Shown here: positions 26,612 to 35,569 of the stretch, piece by piece
Position numbering within the stretch: the first letter of the stretch is position 1
How the letters are laid out: every line of letters starts with the position of its first letter
Assembly: GCF_900110995.1 (NCBI RefSeq)
Contig: NZ_FOJF01000001.1
Span: forward strand, 3,818,803 to 3,882,802
Reading direction: 5' to 3'
Length of the DNA: 64,000 bases
From: Chitinophaga sp. YR573
GTDB taxonomy: Bacteria > Bacteroidota > Bacteroidia > Chitinophagales > Chitinophagaceae
The notes under the pieces: generated by a model
What the model was told of the DNA's origin: nothing
What the model saw: only the letters and a program-made list of their open reading frames with translations
Database searches by the model: none
Made by a program: the position numbers and the translations under genes

Positions 26612-28899
26612 GAATATTGATTATCTTTTTTTGTTGTATCATGAGTACTGCACACGCACAACGATATTTATTTGATGAAAACTGGCGGTTCTACCGCGGT
26701 GCTGCGCAGGGGGCAGAAGATATCAATTTCAATGACTCCGCATGGAGAACGGTCAACCTTCCCCACGACTGGAGCATAGAAGACCTTCCCGGTACTACTT
26801 CTCCATTTAACCCCGGTGCTTTGAACCAGGTAAGTGGTGGATTTACCACCGGTGGCACCGGCTGGTACCGCAAACATTTCAAAACAGAAGAAGGGAAAAA
26901 TACTGTCATTCAGTTTGATGGTGTATACATGAATGCAGAAGTATGGGTGAATGGAAAAAAGCTCGGTAAACATCCCTATGGATATACATCTTTCTGGTAT
27001 GATATCTCTGCCTATGTCCTTCCTTCTAAAGATAACGTAGTCGCCGTAAAAGTAAGAAATGAGGGAGAGAACAGCCGCTGGTACTCCGGTTCCGGGATTT
27101 ACCGGCACGTATGGCTCCATTCATTAGACCCTGTACATTTCGATCAATGGGGCGTTAATATCACCACGCCAAAAATAACTGCCAGTAGTGCTACTATCAA
27201 CATCCAAACCAAACTACAAACGAATTTCAGGCAGATAACAATGATCATTCGTATACTGGATGCAAATGGTAAAGAGGTAGCTATAAGACACGCTCCTGCC
27301 ACAGCAAACACTACTCACGAAATGGAGATTAAAAACCCCGTCTTATGGTCTGTTACCTCTCCTGTACTATATACTGCAGAAATGACCGTCTTCGCTAATG
27401 GCCGTCCAACTGACAGCCTTACTACCACCTTCGGTATCCGTACTATCGCTTTTGATGCAGTAAAAGGTTTCCAGTTGAATGGGCAGTCATTAAAGCTAAA
27501 AGGAGGCTGTGTACACCATGATAATGGCCCGCTTGGTGCCAAGGCTTACGACAGGGCAGAAGAGCGCAAAGTGGAGCTTTTAAAGGCCAGTGGATATAAT
27601 GCTGTCCGCTGCGCCCATAACCCGCCTTCTCCTGCCTTTCTGGACGCCTGTGACCGCCTGGGTATGTTAGTGATAGATGAAGCCTTCGATACCTGGCAGA
27701 ATGGCAAGAACCCCGAAGATTATCACCTGTATTTTAAAGACTGGTGGCAGCGGGATATAGAAAGCATGGTATACAGGGATCGTAACCACCCTTCCATTAT
27801 CATGTGGAGCATCGGCAATGAAATCCCTCACAGGGAGAAACCGGAAGTAGCTGCAATGGCAGTTACCCTACGTGATTTTATAAAAGGTATAGATACTACC
27901 CGTCCTGTTACCTGTGGCGTAAATGGGATTGCAGAGGATAAAGATCCTTTCCTTGCTGCCCTTGATATAGCCGGATATAATTATGCACCTGATAAATATG
28001 AAACAGATCATCAGCGTATGCCACAAAGGATTATAATGGCTACAGAATCTTTTCCGCTGGATGCTTATAAATACTGGAAAGCAGTGGAAGATCATCCCTG
28101 GGTAATAGGGGACTTTGTATGGACAGCCTTTGACTATATCGGTGAAGCCAGCATAGGTTGGCTGGGTTATATGCAGAAACAGAGTTTCTATCCCTGGAAC
28201 CTTGCTTATTGCGGAGATATTGATATCTGCGGATGGAAACGCCCACAATCATATTTCAGAGATGCGCTCTGGAAAGAAAAACAGCTCTCTGTATTCGTAC
28301 GCCCTCCTCAGCCTTCTTTCAAAACCAATCCTGATAAAATAGACTGGAGCCGTTGGGAATGGCAGGATGTTACTGATAACTGGAACTGGAAAGGGTATGA
28401 GAATAAACCACTGAAAGTAGTGGTGTATACTTCTGATAAGCAGGTGGAGTTATTTCTAAACGGACGGTCTTTAGGTAAAAAGAAAGTAGATAGCTGTACG
28501 GCTGAGTGGGAAGTTCCTTATGAAGCAGGTACTTTAAAAGCTGTTAGCAAGAATAATACAGCTACACTTACTACCGCTGCTGAACCAACACAAATAACTC
28601 TTACAGCAGATAAAACAACAACAAAGGACCTGTCTTACATCACTGTAAATCTTACAGATGCCAATGGCATCCGGAATCCTTTGGCAGAGAACCTGGTGAA
28701 GTTTGAGATAAGCGGTCCGGGTATTATTGCTGGTGTAGGCAATGCAAACCCACAAAGTCTTGAAAGCTACCAGTTGCCTCAACGCAAAGCATGGCAGGGG
28801 AGATGCCTGGTAATAATAAAGGTAGAGGGAAGTGGTCCTATTACCCTCACAGCTAAAACGGAAGGGTTACCCACAGCAATAATGACAATCAATAGGTAA
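26608..28899 (+). CDS. GH2-family glycosidase (beta-galactosidase or beta-glucuronidase type)
   Basis: Exo-acting beta-glycosidase, probably periplasmic (signal MRILIIFFCCIMSTAHAQ). Domains in order: jelly-roll sugar-binding domain (WRTVNLPHDWSIED, VWVNGKKLGKHPYGYTSFW), immunoglobulin-like domain, TIM barrel (FQLNGQSLKLKGGCVHHDNG, YNAVRCAHNPPSPAFLDACD), then C-terminal Ig-like domains (VVVYTSDKQVELFLNGRSLG, ITVNLTDANG). The acid/base is E405 in MWSIGNE and the nucleophile is most likely E480 in MATESFP. At 763 aa it fits the shorter Bacteroidetes GH2 group that has DUF4982-like tail domains. Translationally coupled to the GH106 gene. The sugar removed (galactose, galacturonic or glucuronic acid) cannot be decided by eye. 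Confidence 0.93.
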   Translation: MRILIIFFCCIMSTAHAQRYLFDENWRFYRGAAQGAEDINFNDSAWRTVNLPHDWSIEDLPGTTSPFNPGALNQVSGGFTTGGTGWYRKHFKTEEGKNTVIQFDGVYMNAEVWVNGKKLGKHPYGYTSFWYDISAYVLPSKDNVVAVKVRNEGENSRWYSGSGIYRHVWLHSLDPVHFDQWGVNITTPKITASSATINIQTKLQTNFRQITMIIRILDANGKEVAIRHAPATANTTHEMEIKNPVLWSVTSPVLYTAEMTVFANGRPTDSLTTTFGIRTIAFDAVKGFQLNGQSLKLKGGCVHHDNGPLGAKAYDRAEERKVELLKASGYNAVRCAHNPPSPAFLDACDRLGMLVIDEAFDTWQNGKNPEDYHLYFKDWWQRDIESMVYRDRNHPSIIMWSIGNEIPHREKPEVAAMAVTLRDFIKGIDTTRPVTCGVNGIAEDKDPFLAALDIAGYNYAPDKYETDHQRMPQRIIMATESFPLDAYKYWKAVEDHPWVIGDFVWTAFDYIGEASIGWLGYMQKQSFYPWNLAYCGDIDICGWKRPQSYFRDALWKEKQLSVFVRPPQPSFKTNPDKIDWSRWEWQDVTDNWNWKGYENKPLKVVVYTSDKQVELFLNGRSLGKKKVDSCTAEWEVPYEAGTLKAVSKNNTATLTTAAEPTQITLTADKTTTKDLSYITVNLTDANGIRNPLAENLVKFEISGPGIIAGVGNANPQSLESYQLPQRKAWQGRCLVIIKVEGSGPITLTAKTEGLPTAIMTINR

Positions 28900-28953
28900 G
28901 CATAAGACAGTTAAACGTAGAAAATTACATAGCTTATTCGCAATTCTTTATCG

Positions 28954-31674
28954 ATGATCAGAATTTACCTTTCCACGTTATTCGTTCTGTTTACCTGTTA
29001 TTGTTCAGCCCAGGTAAAAGTGACGAATCTGCTATGTGAACATAAACCATCCCCTGATGGTGTAGATGCTAATGCGCCTTCATTCTGCTGGCAGATAAGT
29101 GCTACACAAAGAAACTACCTGCAATCCGCTTATCAGATCCAGATAGCAGATGATAGTACAACCCTGCAAAAGCAGCCTGCCAACATCATCAAAAGCAATC
29201 TGTCTATATACAAAGGAAAAAAGCTACTGCCCGCACACCGCTACTATTGGCGTGTAAAAGTATGGGACCAGCATAAGCAACCCTCTGGTTGGAGTAACAT
29301 CTCTACTTTTACCACAGGTATCACAGACTGGAGCAACGCTAAATGGATAGGCTACGAAGAGCTCCCTGATTCCATGTTGCTGGTACCAGGAGTACATTCA
29401 GGAGAAGAAAAGATCAACAATAAAAACAAGGCAAAACAAAGATCTGTCGTCCCTTTGTTCCGTAAAACATTCACCACTAAAAATAACATAAAAAGCGCAT
29501 TAGTATTTATCAGCGGATTAGGTCAATATGAACTAAATATCAACGGAAAAAAAGTAGGAGATAATTTCCTTGCTCCCGGCTGGACATACTACGATAAGCG
29601 TGTCTTATACAACACCTATGATATTACCGGATTACTAAACAGCGGTAACAATGCCATCGGTGTAATAGTAGGTAACGGATTTTACAACATCAACAAAGAA
29701 CGTTACCGTAAATTGTCGATCGCTTTTGGTATGCCGAAGATGATCTGCAAATTATTCATTACTTATGAGGATGGTACTACAAATACCATCGTCTCCGGGA
29801 ACGACTGGAAGACAGCCCCATCACCCATTACCTTCGCCAGCATATATGGTGGTGAAGATTATAACGCTAACCTGGAACAGAAAGACTGGGACCAACCTTC
29901 ATTCCATGATGAAACATGGAAGAACGCATTACTGGTAAAACCTCCTCAGGGATTACTGGAAGCAGAAAAAGATTATCCCGTAAAAGTAACAGATATCTTA
30001 CCCGTACAATCAATCTCAAAACCGGTAGATAGTATCTATATGTATGATTTCGGACAAAATGCATCTGGTATTATAGAGCTAAAAGTACAAGGTCATAAAG
30101 GACAAATTATCAAACTCACTCCTGCTGAACTGATCAATGATAAAAAATTAGCTAACCAGAAAGCTACCGGCAAACAATATTATTACTCCTATACATTAAA
30201 AGGAGAAGGAGTAGAAACCTGGCGTCCCCGTTTCACCTATTACGGCTTCCGTTATGTGCAGGTAGAAGGCGCTACACCTGATACTGCGAAACAAAACGAT
30301 CTCCCAAAGATAAAAGCACTCAGCTTTTTACATACCCGTAATTCAACACCATCATCAGGGACCTTTGAATGTTCCAATACTTTGTTTAACAAGATCAATA
30401 CCCTCATCCTCTGGGCGATTAAAAGCAATATGCAGAGTGTAGTCACTGATTGTCCGCACAGGGAAAAACTCAGCTGGCTGGAACAGGATTACCTGATGGG
30501 CACATCTATTCAACATAACTTTGATATCTACCAGTTGTATAAAAAGTTAGTATACGATATGATAGATGCGCAAACCAAAGAAGGTTTAGTGCCAGACATC
30601 GCACCTGAATTTGTTGTCTTCAATGATGGTGGATTTGGTTTCCGTGATTCTCCGGAATGGGGTAGCGCTTCTGTCATCCTTCCCTGGTTAATTTATAAAT
30701 GGTATGGTGATAAGGATGTGATGCGGGCTGCTTACCCGATGATGAAAAGATATGTAGAGTATCTGAAAAGCAGATCGGACAGCAACATCCTGTCTTATGG
30801 ATTGGGAGACTGGTATGATTATGGCCCTGCCCGGCCAGGTGTTGCTCAACTTACACCTAAAAGCCTTACTGCTACGGCTATTTATTATTACGATATCAGC
30901 CTCTTATCTAAAATGTCCACTTTACTGGGTAATAATGATGTGGCTAAATGGACACAATTAGCAGCTGCTGTAAAACAATCTTTTAATAAGAAATTCCTGC
31001 ATGCAGATGTCTACGCCACTGGTAGTCAGACAGCGATGGCTATGCCGCTTTGCACTGGACTGGTAAATGAAAAAGACAGGAAACAGGTATTCAAAAACAT
31101 GGTAGATTCTATTACACATGAGGGTAAAAAGCTCACGGCCGGAGATATCGGTTTTCACTTTCTCGTACAGGCGTTACAACAAGGAGGAGCTTCCCAGTTG
31201 ATTTACGATATGAACTATCGCAGTGATGTTCCCGGTTATGGCTTTCAACTGGCAAAAGGAGCGACTGCACTCACAGAATCATGGGCTGCACTGGCAGAGG
31301 TCTCTAACAATCACTTGATGCTGGGGCACATCATGGAATGGTTCTATAATGGATTAGCGGGGATTAATCAATCAGAAAAATCTGTAGCCTATAAAGACAT
31401 TATCATCCGCCCTGAAGTAGTAGGAGATATTACTTATGTAAAAGGATCTTATAATTCTCAGTATGGAACTATTCGCAGTGAGTGGGAAAAGGAAGGAGAG
31501 GTGTTTAATCTATATGTACAGATTCCTGCCAATACTACTGCTACGATATACATTCCTGCATCGAATACACAAATAATTAAAGAAAACGATAAGATGGTTA
31601 TACCGGTAGGATATGAAGATGACAGAGCTATTATTAAAACAGGATCAGGAGAGTATCATTATGTAGTGAGATAA
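28954..31674 (+). CDS. GH78-type alpha-L-rhamnosidase
   Basis: Second GH78 enzyme of the locus, 906 aa, with signal peptide (MIRIYLSTLFVLFTCYCSAQ). An N-terminal Fn3-like domain (YQIQIADDSTTL, YYWRVKVWDQH), beta-sandwiches (GLGQYELNINGKKVG, YDFGQNASGIIELKV) and the (alpha/alpha)6 barrel with TDCPHREKLSWLEQDYLMG, GLGDWYDYGP and GATALTESWAA followed by SNNHLMLGHIMEWFYNGLAG are all present. The catalytic motif is of the DCPHREKLxWLEQ subtype, unlike the DCPQRxERxxWxGD subtype of the first GH78 here, so the two probably act on different rhamnose linkages (inference). It is separated from the GH2 gene by 54 bp, the widest gap inside the locus. Confidence 0.94.
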   Translation: MIRIYLSTLFVLFTCYCSAQVKVTNLLCEHKPSPDGVDANAPSFCWQISATQRNYLQSAYQIQIADDSTTLQKQPANIIKSNLSIYKGKKLLPAHRYYWRVKVWDQHKQPSGWSNISTFTTGITDWSNAKWIGYEELPDSMLLVPGVHSGEEKINNKNKAKQRSVVPLFRKTFTTKNNIKSALVFISGLGQYELNINGKKVGDNFLAPGWTYYDKRVLYNTYDITGLLNSGNNAIGVIVGNGFYNINKERYRKLSIAFGMPKMICKLFITYEDGTTNTIVSGNDWKTAPSPITFASIYGGEDYNANLEQKDWDQPSFHDETWKNALLVKPPQGLLEAEKDYPVKVTDILPVQSISKPVDSIYMYDFGQNASGIIELKVQGHKGQIIKLTPAELINDKKLANQKATGKQYYYSYTLKGEGVETWRPRFTYYGFRYVQVEGATPDTAKQNDLPKIKALSFLHTRNSTPSSGTFECSNTLFNKINTLILWAIKSNMQSVVTDCPHREKLSWLEQDYLMGTSIQHNFDIYQLYKKLVYDMIDAQTKEGLVPDIAPEFVVFNDGGFGFRDSPEWGSASVILPWLIYKWYGDKDVMRAAYPMMKRYVEYLKSRSDSNILSYGLGDWYDYGPARPGVAQLTPKSLTATAIYYYDISLLSKMSTLLGNNDVAKWTQLAAAVKQSFNKKFLHADVYATGSQTAMAMPLCTGLVNEKDRKQVFKNMVDSITHEGKKLTAGDIGFHFLVQALQQGGASQLIYDMNYRSDVPGYGFQLAKGATALTESWAALAEVSNNHLMLGHIMEWFYNGLAGINQSEKSVAYKDIIIRPEVVGDITYVKGSYNSQYGTIRSEWEKEGEVFNLYVQIPANTTATIYIPASNTQIIKENDKMVIPVGYEDDRAIIKTGSGEYHYVVR

Positions 31675-31692
31675 ATTTTATAACTCTTTATT

Positions 31693-32664
31693 ATGAAATA
31701 CTTATTATTATTTTTTCTGTTCATTACACAGATAGCAAGGGCAAAAGACCCTAAATACATTGTTGTTGCCAAAGACAGTACCGGCGATTTTCATACTATC
31801 CAGGAAGCGGTGAATGCTGTCCGCGACTTCTCCTATTTTCCCTGTAAGATCTTTATCAGGAAAGGGATCTACCGGGAGAAACTGGTAATCCCAACCTGGA
31901 AAACAGGTATTATTTTAGAAGGAGAGAGCAGGGATAGCACCATTATTACCAATGCTGATTTCTCAGGTGGATTAATTCCGGGTGAGAAAAAGGATATGTT
32001 TGGAAAGGATAAGTTCAGCACATTCACCTCTTACACGGTATTAATAGCAGGAGATGATATCACTGCAATAAACCTCACTTTCGAGAATACGGCCGGGAAT
32101 GTTGGTCAGGCTGTGGCGCTGCATGTGGAAGGAGATCGCTGTATTATCCGTAACTGTCGTCTGTTAGGTAATCAGGATACATTATATGCCAATAAGGGTC
32201 GTCAGTATTTTCAGAATTGTTATATAGAAGGTACTACTGATTTTATCTTCGGCGCTGCTACTGCTATTTTTGAAGGTTGTACTATTTACAGCAAGAAAAA
32301 TTCTTTTGTCACTGCTGCTTCGACGACTAAGAATCAGGAATACGGACTTGTTTTCATGCATTGTAAACTAACGACTGATACCGCCGTTACGAAGGTTTAC
32401 CTGGGGCGGCCGTGGCGCCCTTATGCTGCTACGCTGTTTATGTATTGTACACTGGGTGCTCATATATTACCTGAAGGCTGGTATTATTGGGAGAAAGAGA
32501 AAAACGAAGAGACGGCAAGATATGCAGAATATAAGAATACCGGTCCGGGTGCAGCTATTGACAAACGTGTAGCATGGTCACATCAGCTGACGGATAAAGA
32601 TGCTAAATCTATCACGATTACTAAAGTATTTAAAGGATGGGATCCTTCAAAACAAAATTACTAG
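31693..32664 (+). CDS. Pectin methylesterase (carbohydrate esterase family 8)
   Basis: Removes methyl esters from galacturonic acid residues of pectin, exposing sites for pectate lyases. Signal peptide MKYLLLFFLFITQIARA, then a right-handed beta-helix starting at YIVVAKDSTGDFHTIQEAVN. All core CE8 motifs are visible: Q161 and D162 in LGNQDTLYA, nucleophile D183 in EGTTDFIFGAA, and R239 and W241 in YLGRPWRPYA. Length 323 aa matches single-domain bacterial members. It follows the GH78 gene after 18 bp and overlaps the last gene of the locus by 28 bp. One of the most certain functional calls in this window. Confidence 0.96.
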   Translation: MKYLLLFFLFITQIARAKDPKYIVVAKDSTGDFHTIQEAVNAVRDFSYFPCKIFIRKGIYREKLVIPTWKTGIILEGESRDSTIITNADFSGGLIPGEKKDMFGKDKFSTFTSYTVLIAGDDITAINLTFENTAGNVGQAVALHVEGDRCIIRNCRLLGNQDTLYANKGRQYFQNCYIEGTTDFIFGAATAIFEGCTIYSKKNSFVTAASTTKNQEYGLVFMHCKLTTDTAVTKVYLGRPWRPYAATLFMYCTLGAHILPEGWYYWEKEKNEETARYAEYKNTGPGAAIDKRVAWSHQLTDKDAKSITITKVFKGWDPSKQNY

Positions 32665-34154
32665 TTTGTTTGCTATTGTCTTTGAATGCTGTTGCTCAGC
32701 AAAAGCCATATACTACACTATTCCGCTATGTTGAACGCTTCAACAGGCAGGACAGTGAATATGTAAAGAACCTTATAGACAACAGGAACGCTTATAACTG
32801 GCTGGCGGAGAACGTCCCTGTATTGGAATGCCCGGACTCCGTCATCGAAAAAACTTATTACTATCGCTGGTGGACTTTCCGCAAGCATCTTAAACAAACA
32901 CCGGACGGGTACATCTTCACTGAATTCATCACACCTGTAAAACATGCGGGGAGATATAATGCTTTAAGCTGTGCCTTCGGACATCATGTATACGAAGGCC
33001 GCTGGTTAAGAGATACACAGTATATCAATCAATACATTCGTTACTGGTTTATCAAAGATGCACAACAACCGGCTCCCCGTTTCCATCAGTTCAGCAGCTG
33101 GGCAGAAGATGCGGTGTATAATCGTTTTTTAGTAGATGGAGACAGCAGTTTTATCATCAGTTTATTGCAAAACATGGATGCAGATTATCGCCTCTGGAAA
33201 AAAGAAAAAGGTGTAGGAGAGGGCTTCTGGCAGTTTGATGTAAAAGATGGAATGGAAGAATCTATCAGTGGTTCCAGGAAGGAGAAGAACATCCGCCCTA
33301 CCATTAACAGTTATATGTATGGTAATGCCAGCGCGATAGCAAAGATAGCTGCAATGGCAGGCAATGATACCTTAAAACAGCAATACGATAAAGAAGCAGA
33401 AACTTTAAAGTCATTCATATCCCAGCTGTGGGATGATAAAGCCCATTTCTACAAAGTAAAGTTAGCAAAGGGCCCTTTATCTGATGCGCGGGAAGAGTTA
33501 GGCTTCATCCCCTGGTATTTCAATATACCAGCCGATAAAGCCACTTATGCCAAAGCATGGGAGCAACTGGTTGATACATCAGGATTCAACGCCCCCTGGG
33601 GCATTACAACCGCAGAAAGAAGGCATCCTGCTTTCCGTTCTCATGGTAGTGGGGGCTGCGAGTGGGACGGTGCTATCTGGCCGTTTGCCACTACCCAGAC
33701 ATTAAAAGGGCTGGCTAACCTGCTCACCAATTACCAGCATCATATAGATCCAGCTGTCTACTATAAGGCTTTACACACTTACGCCAATTCTCATCAGAAA
33801 AACGGTATCCCCTACTTAGGCGAATACCAGGATGAACGTACCGGTTACTGGCTGAAAGGAGATGATCCCCGCAGCAGCTACTACAATCACTCCGGCTTCT
33901 GCGATCTGGTCATCAGCGACCTGATAGGCCTTAAACCCAACACCGGCAATACTATAGAGCTAAACCCCTTAATCCCTGCCGGGAAATGGGATTGGTTCTT
34001 ACTTGACAAGGTTCCTTATCACGGGCATCTGCTTACTATCCGTTGGGATAAAACAGGGAGGAAATACAAGAAAGGAAAAGGGTTATACATTTTCGCTGAT
34101 GATAAACAAATCTATCATGGAGATCAGTTAAAGCATGTCATCACGAAATTATAG
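32637..34154 (+). CDS. MGH1-like (alpha/alpha)6-barrel glycoside hydrolase
   Basis: Last gene of the pectin locus, 505 aa. Signal peptide MGSFKTKLLVCLLLSLNAVAQ. The body reads as a helical (alpha/alpha)6 glycosidase of the GH63/MGH1-like type: RWWTFRKHLKQT, FGHHVYEGRWLRD, WQFDVKDGMEESISGSR, NSYMYGNASAIAKIA, LGFIPWYFN, GSGGCEWDGAIWPFATTQTL and YNHSGFCDLVISDLIGL. Asp and Glu residues in DGMEES and CEWDG are candidate catalytic acids. Known relatives in pectin loci may include GH142 beta-L-arabinofuranosidases, but I cannot confirm that family by eye. It starts inside the CE8 gene (28-bp overlap) and converges with the next minus-strand gene, with 14 bp shared at their ends. Confidence 0.75.
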   Translation: MGSFKTKLLVCLLLSLNAVAQQKPYTTLFRYVERFNRQDSEYVKNLIDNRNAYNWLAENVPVLECPDSVIEKTYYYRWWTFRKHLKQTPDGYIFTEFITPVKHAGRYNALSCAFGHHVYEGRWLRDTQYINQYIRYWFIKDAQQPAPRFHQFSSWAEDAVYNRFLVDGDSSFIISLLQNMDADYRLWKKEKGVGEGFWQFDVKDGMEESISGSRKEKNIRPTINSYMYGNASAIAKIAAMAGNDTLKQQYDKEAETLKSFISQLWDDKAHFYKVKLAKGPLSDAREELGFIPWYFNIPADKATYAKAWEQLVDTSGFNAPWGITTAERRHPAFRSHGSGGCEWDGAIWPFATTQTLKGLANLLTNYQHHIDPAVYYKALHTYANSHQKNGIPYLGEYQDERTGYWLKGDDPRSSYYNHSGFCDLVISDLIGLKPNTGNTIELNPLIPAGKWDWFLLDKVPYHGHLLTIRWDKTGRKYKKGKGLYIFADDKQIYHGDQLKHVITKL

Positions 34155-34782
34155 GTAAGTCCATATTATCCTCAGCAGGATAATAATTATTCAATAAGAA
34201 AAAACAATATCTTCTTAAGTCTAGCTCCGCAATATCAGAATTAAGATAATCGATATACAATTGTACTATGTCGGCGCCGTTATGTTTGATAAGAAGCGGA
34301 TCCATTAACTGACTGATCCATTCAGCTCTGTTCTGCCACCAGCTTTTAACCAGTTCATAATTCCAACATTTATTGCCATCGAAGCCATATGCCTGAAAGG
34401 GGGCTACAGCTCCGGCAGTATCTACTGCTGCCAGTTGATTATAATTCTTTGGCTGGCAGTAAATAAATTCACGGCCTTCATGATCAAACATTACATTTTC
34501 CGGTGCCTCTATTCCGGTGCCACAGTTATCTGTTACTCCTGTGTAAATAGGACCCGGAAAGTTTAATACATGTTTTTCATCCCAATGACTACCATCTGTA
34601 TAAGGTATTTGACTATAGAAGAATGCATTAAAATCAACCCCATGCCTCTCTTTTAATACTGCTGCCTGCTTCTCTGTTTCCTGCATCTGACGTAGTATAC
34701 GTAACGCCTCCTCAGAAGGATAAGTCCGTTTTACACCATCTTCTGTTTTAAACAGCGCTTTTATTGCTTTCAGTATGTTCAT
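34141..34782 (-). CDS. Hypothetical protein, 213 aa
   Basis: No family recognised. Soluble, no signal peptide or membrane segment. The N-terminal third is amphipathic and charged (YPSEEALRILRQMQETEKQA). The middle holds TGVTDNCGTGIEAPENVMFD and a Tyr/Trp-rich NKCWNYELVKSWWQNRAEW, and the end is LRRYCFFLLNNYYPAEDNM. Overall it is acidic. It lies 26 bp downstream of the 182-aa gene on the same strand and may be the third gene of that module. The 3' end overlaps the convergent glycosidase gene by 14 bp. Position and composition would suit an immunity or accessory protein, but nothing in the sequence proves this. Confidence 0.65.
   Translation of the reverse strand: MNILKAIKALFKTEDGVKRTYPSEEALRILRQMQETEKQAAVLKERHGVDFNAFFYSQIPYTDGSHWDEKHVLNFPGPIYTGVTDNCGTGIEAPENVMFDHEGREFIYCQPKNYNQLAAVDTAGAVAPFQAYGFDGNKCWNYELVKSWWQNRAEWISQLMDPLLIKHNGADIVQLYIDYLNSDIAELDLRRYCFFLLNNYYPAEDNMDLPIIS
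34164..34185 (+). terminator. Possible hairpin terminator of the pectin locus
   Basis: A perfect 9-bp inverted repeat TATTATCCT/AGGATAATA with a CAGC loop lies about 10 bp after the last stop codon of the + strand locus. It is followed by AT-rich sequence rather than a clean T-run. It also lies inside the 3' end of the convergent minus-strand gene, so the match could be chance. Confidence 0.35.
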
Positions 34783-34808
34783 ATATAGTCCGCCTTATAT
34801 AGTATCGC

Positions 34809-35357
34809 TTACAGGTTTACTTCTGCTAAAGTTTGGTAGGTATCTTTCAGGGTTTCCTCTATATAAGATTTGGGAATTGATGTCTTCTTATTATAAAGCA
34901 GATAGCTGCTAACTACATCGTAAGCAAAATGCTCAAATGTTAATACACCAAATTTTATGGGAATCATATATTGATACAAACGAAAACGTTGCGTTTGTGC
35001 ATAATCCTCAATAGTATTATTGTTTTTATCAATGGAACGGGATGCCGCAAAACAAAACGAAGCTCTTGGGTGTTTTTTAAGTAGTAGTGGTATTACTTTT
35101 GCGCAACTCATTATGACATTGCCAAGATCTCCCCTGTTTACAATTTTAGAATATTTGAACTCACTTTTCCGATCTTTTTTACAATAGAATTTTATTGCAA
35201 ATACATTACCCCGATGATATTCTGCTCTTACGATATAGTGGTAAGCAGTTACAGGAGAGTAAAACTTATAAATATAAGTATACTGATGAGCGGAACCGTC
35301 AGTACATTTGCTCCGCTGGATGAATCGAAGATCATATCCTGGGTAATCAAAATTCAA
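34809..35357 (-). CDS. Hypothetical protein, 182 aa, TTG start
   Basis: Unrecognised soluble alpha/beta-looking protein, rich in Tyr, Phe and Lys (TYIYKFYSPVTAYHYIVRAE, SFCFAASRSIDKNNN, TQRFRLYQYMIPIKFG). No signal peptide. The start is a TTG at 35357 overlapping the TGA of the preceding 62-aa gene (TTGA), with no in-frame ATG until about residue 80, so TTG is the best start and coupling is likely. The layout (tiny gene, then a TTG-started 160-180 aa gene) repeats at 60301-60937. A remote relation to DUF6169/DUF6934-type proteins is conceivable from the strand pattern but unproven. Confidence 0.65.
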   Translation of the reverse strand: MNFDYPGYDLRFIQRSKCTDGSAHQYTYIYKFYSPVTAYHYIVRAEYHRGNVFAIKFYCKKDRKSEFKYSKIVNRGDLGNVIMSCAKVIPLLLKKHPRASFCFAASRSIDKNNNTIEDYAQTQRFRLYQYMIPIKFGVLTFEHFAYDVVSSYLLYNKKTSIPKSYIEETLKDTYQTLAEVNL

Positions 35358-35542
35358 GGGACTAACAGATTATTTTTAACGTTGTGTAATGCCTGCCTGC
35401 TTTTTATTTCCTTTTCAGAAATACTACGACCTTTCACCATTTGATCTGTTACTCTTTGAGAAGATTGATCATCTAAAGGTGTCCAACCTAACCTTTCTCC
35501 CTTGGAAGGTTTGTGTGTTTTATGTTTGTTTGTTGGTTTCAT
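35354..35542 (-). CDS. Small basic hypothetical protein, 62 aa
   Basis: Short, strongly basic and hydrophilic protein (MKPTNKHKTHKPSKGERLGW, then DQSSQRVTDQMVKGRSISEK). No cysteine, no hydrophobic segment, probably largely disordered at the N-terminus. It starts 27 bp after the RND transporter stop on the same strand and overlaps the 182-aa gene by 4 bp. Size and arrangement resemble the upstream partner of a two-gene toxin-antitoxin-like unit, which is inference only. A weak promoter-like element precedes it. Confidence 0.55.
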   Translation of the reverse strand: MKPTNKHKTHKPSKGERLGWTPLDDQSSQRVTDQMVKGRSISEKEIKSRQALHNVKNNLLVP

Positions 35543-35556
35543 CGTATGTAAATATA

Positions 35557-35564
35557 CGAAAGTA
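35557..35564 (-). promoter_or_regulatory. Candidate -7 element for the small minus-strand module
   Basis: On the minus strand the octamer TACTTTCG fits the Bacteroidetes TAnnTTTG -7 element with one mismatch and lies about 15 bp upstream of the 62-aa start codon. No convincing -33 TTTG at normal distance was found, so this is tentative. Confidence 0.3.
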
Positions 35565-35569
35565 AATTA

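Noticed and set aside
28900-28953. Internal promoter in the 54-bp gap before the second GH78 gene
   Set aside because: No acceptable TTTG/TAnnTTTG pair; the gap is too short to decide, so not listed as a feature.
1-34154. PUL regulator (hybrid two-component, AraC type or ECF sigma/anti-sigma)
   Set aside because: Searched for by reading all frames; none present in the window, so it probably lies upstream.
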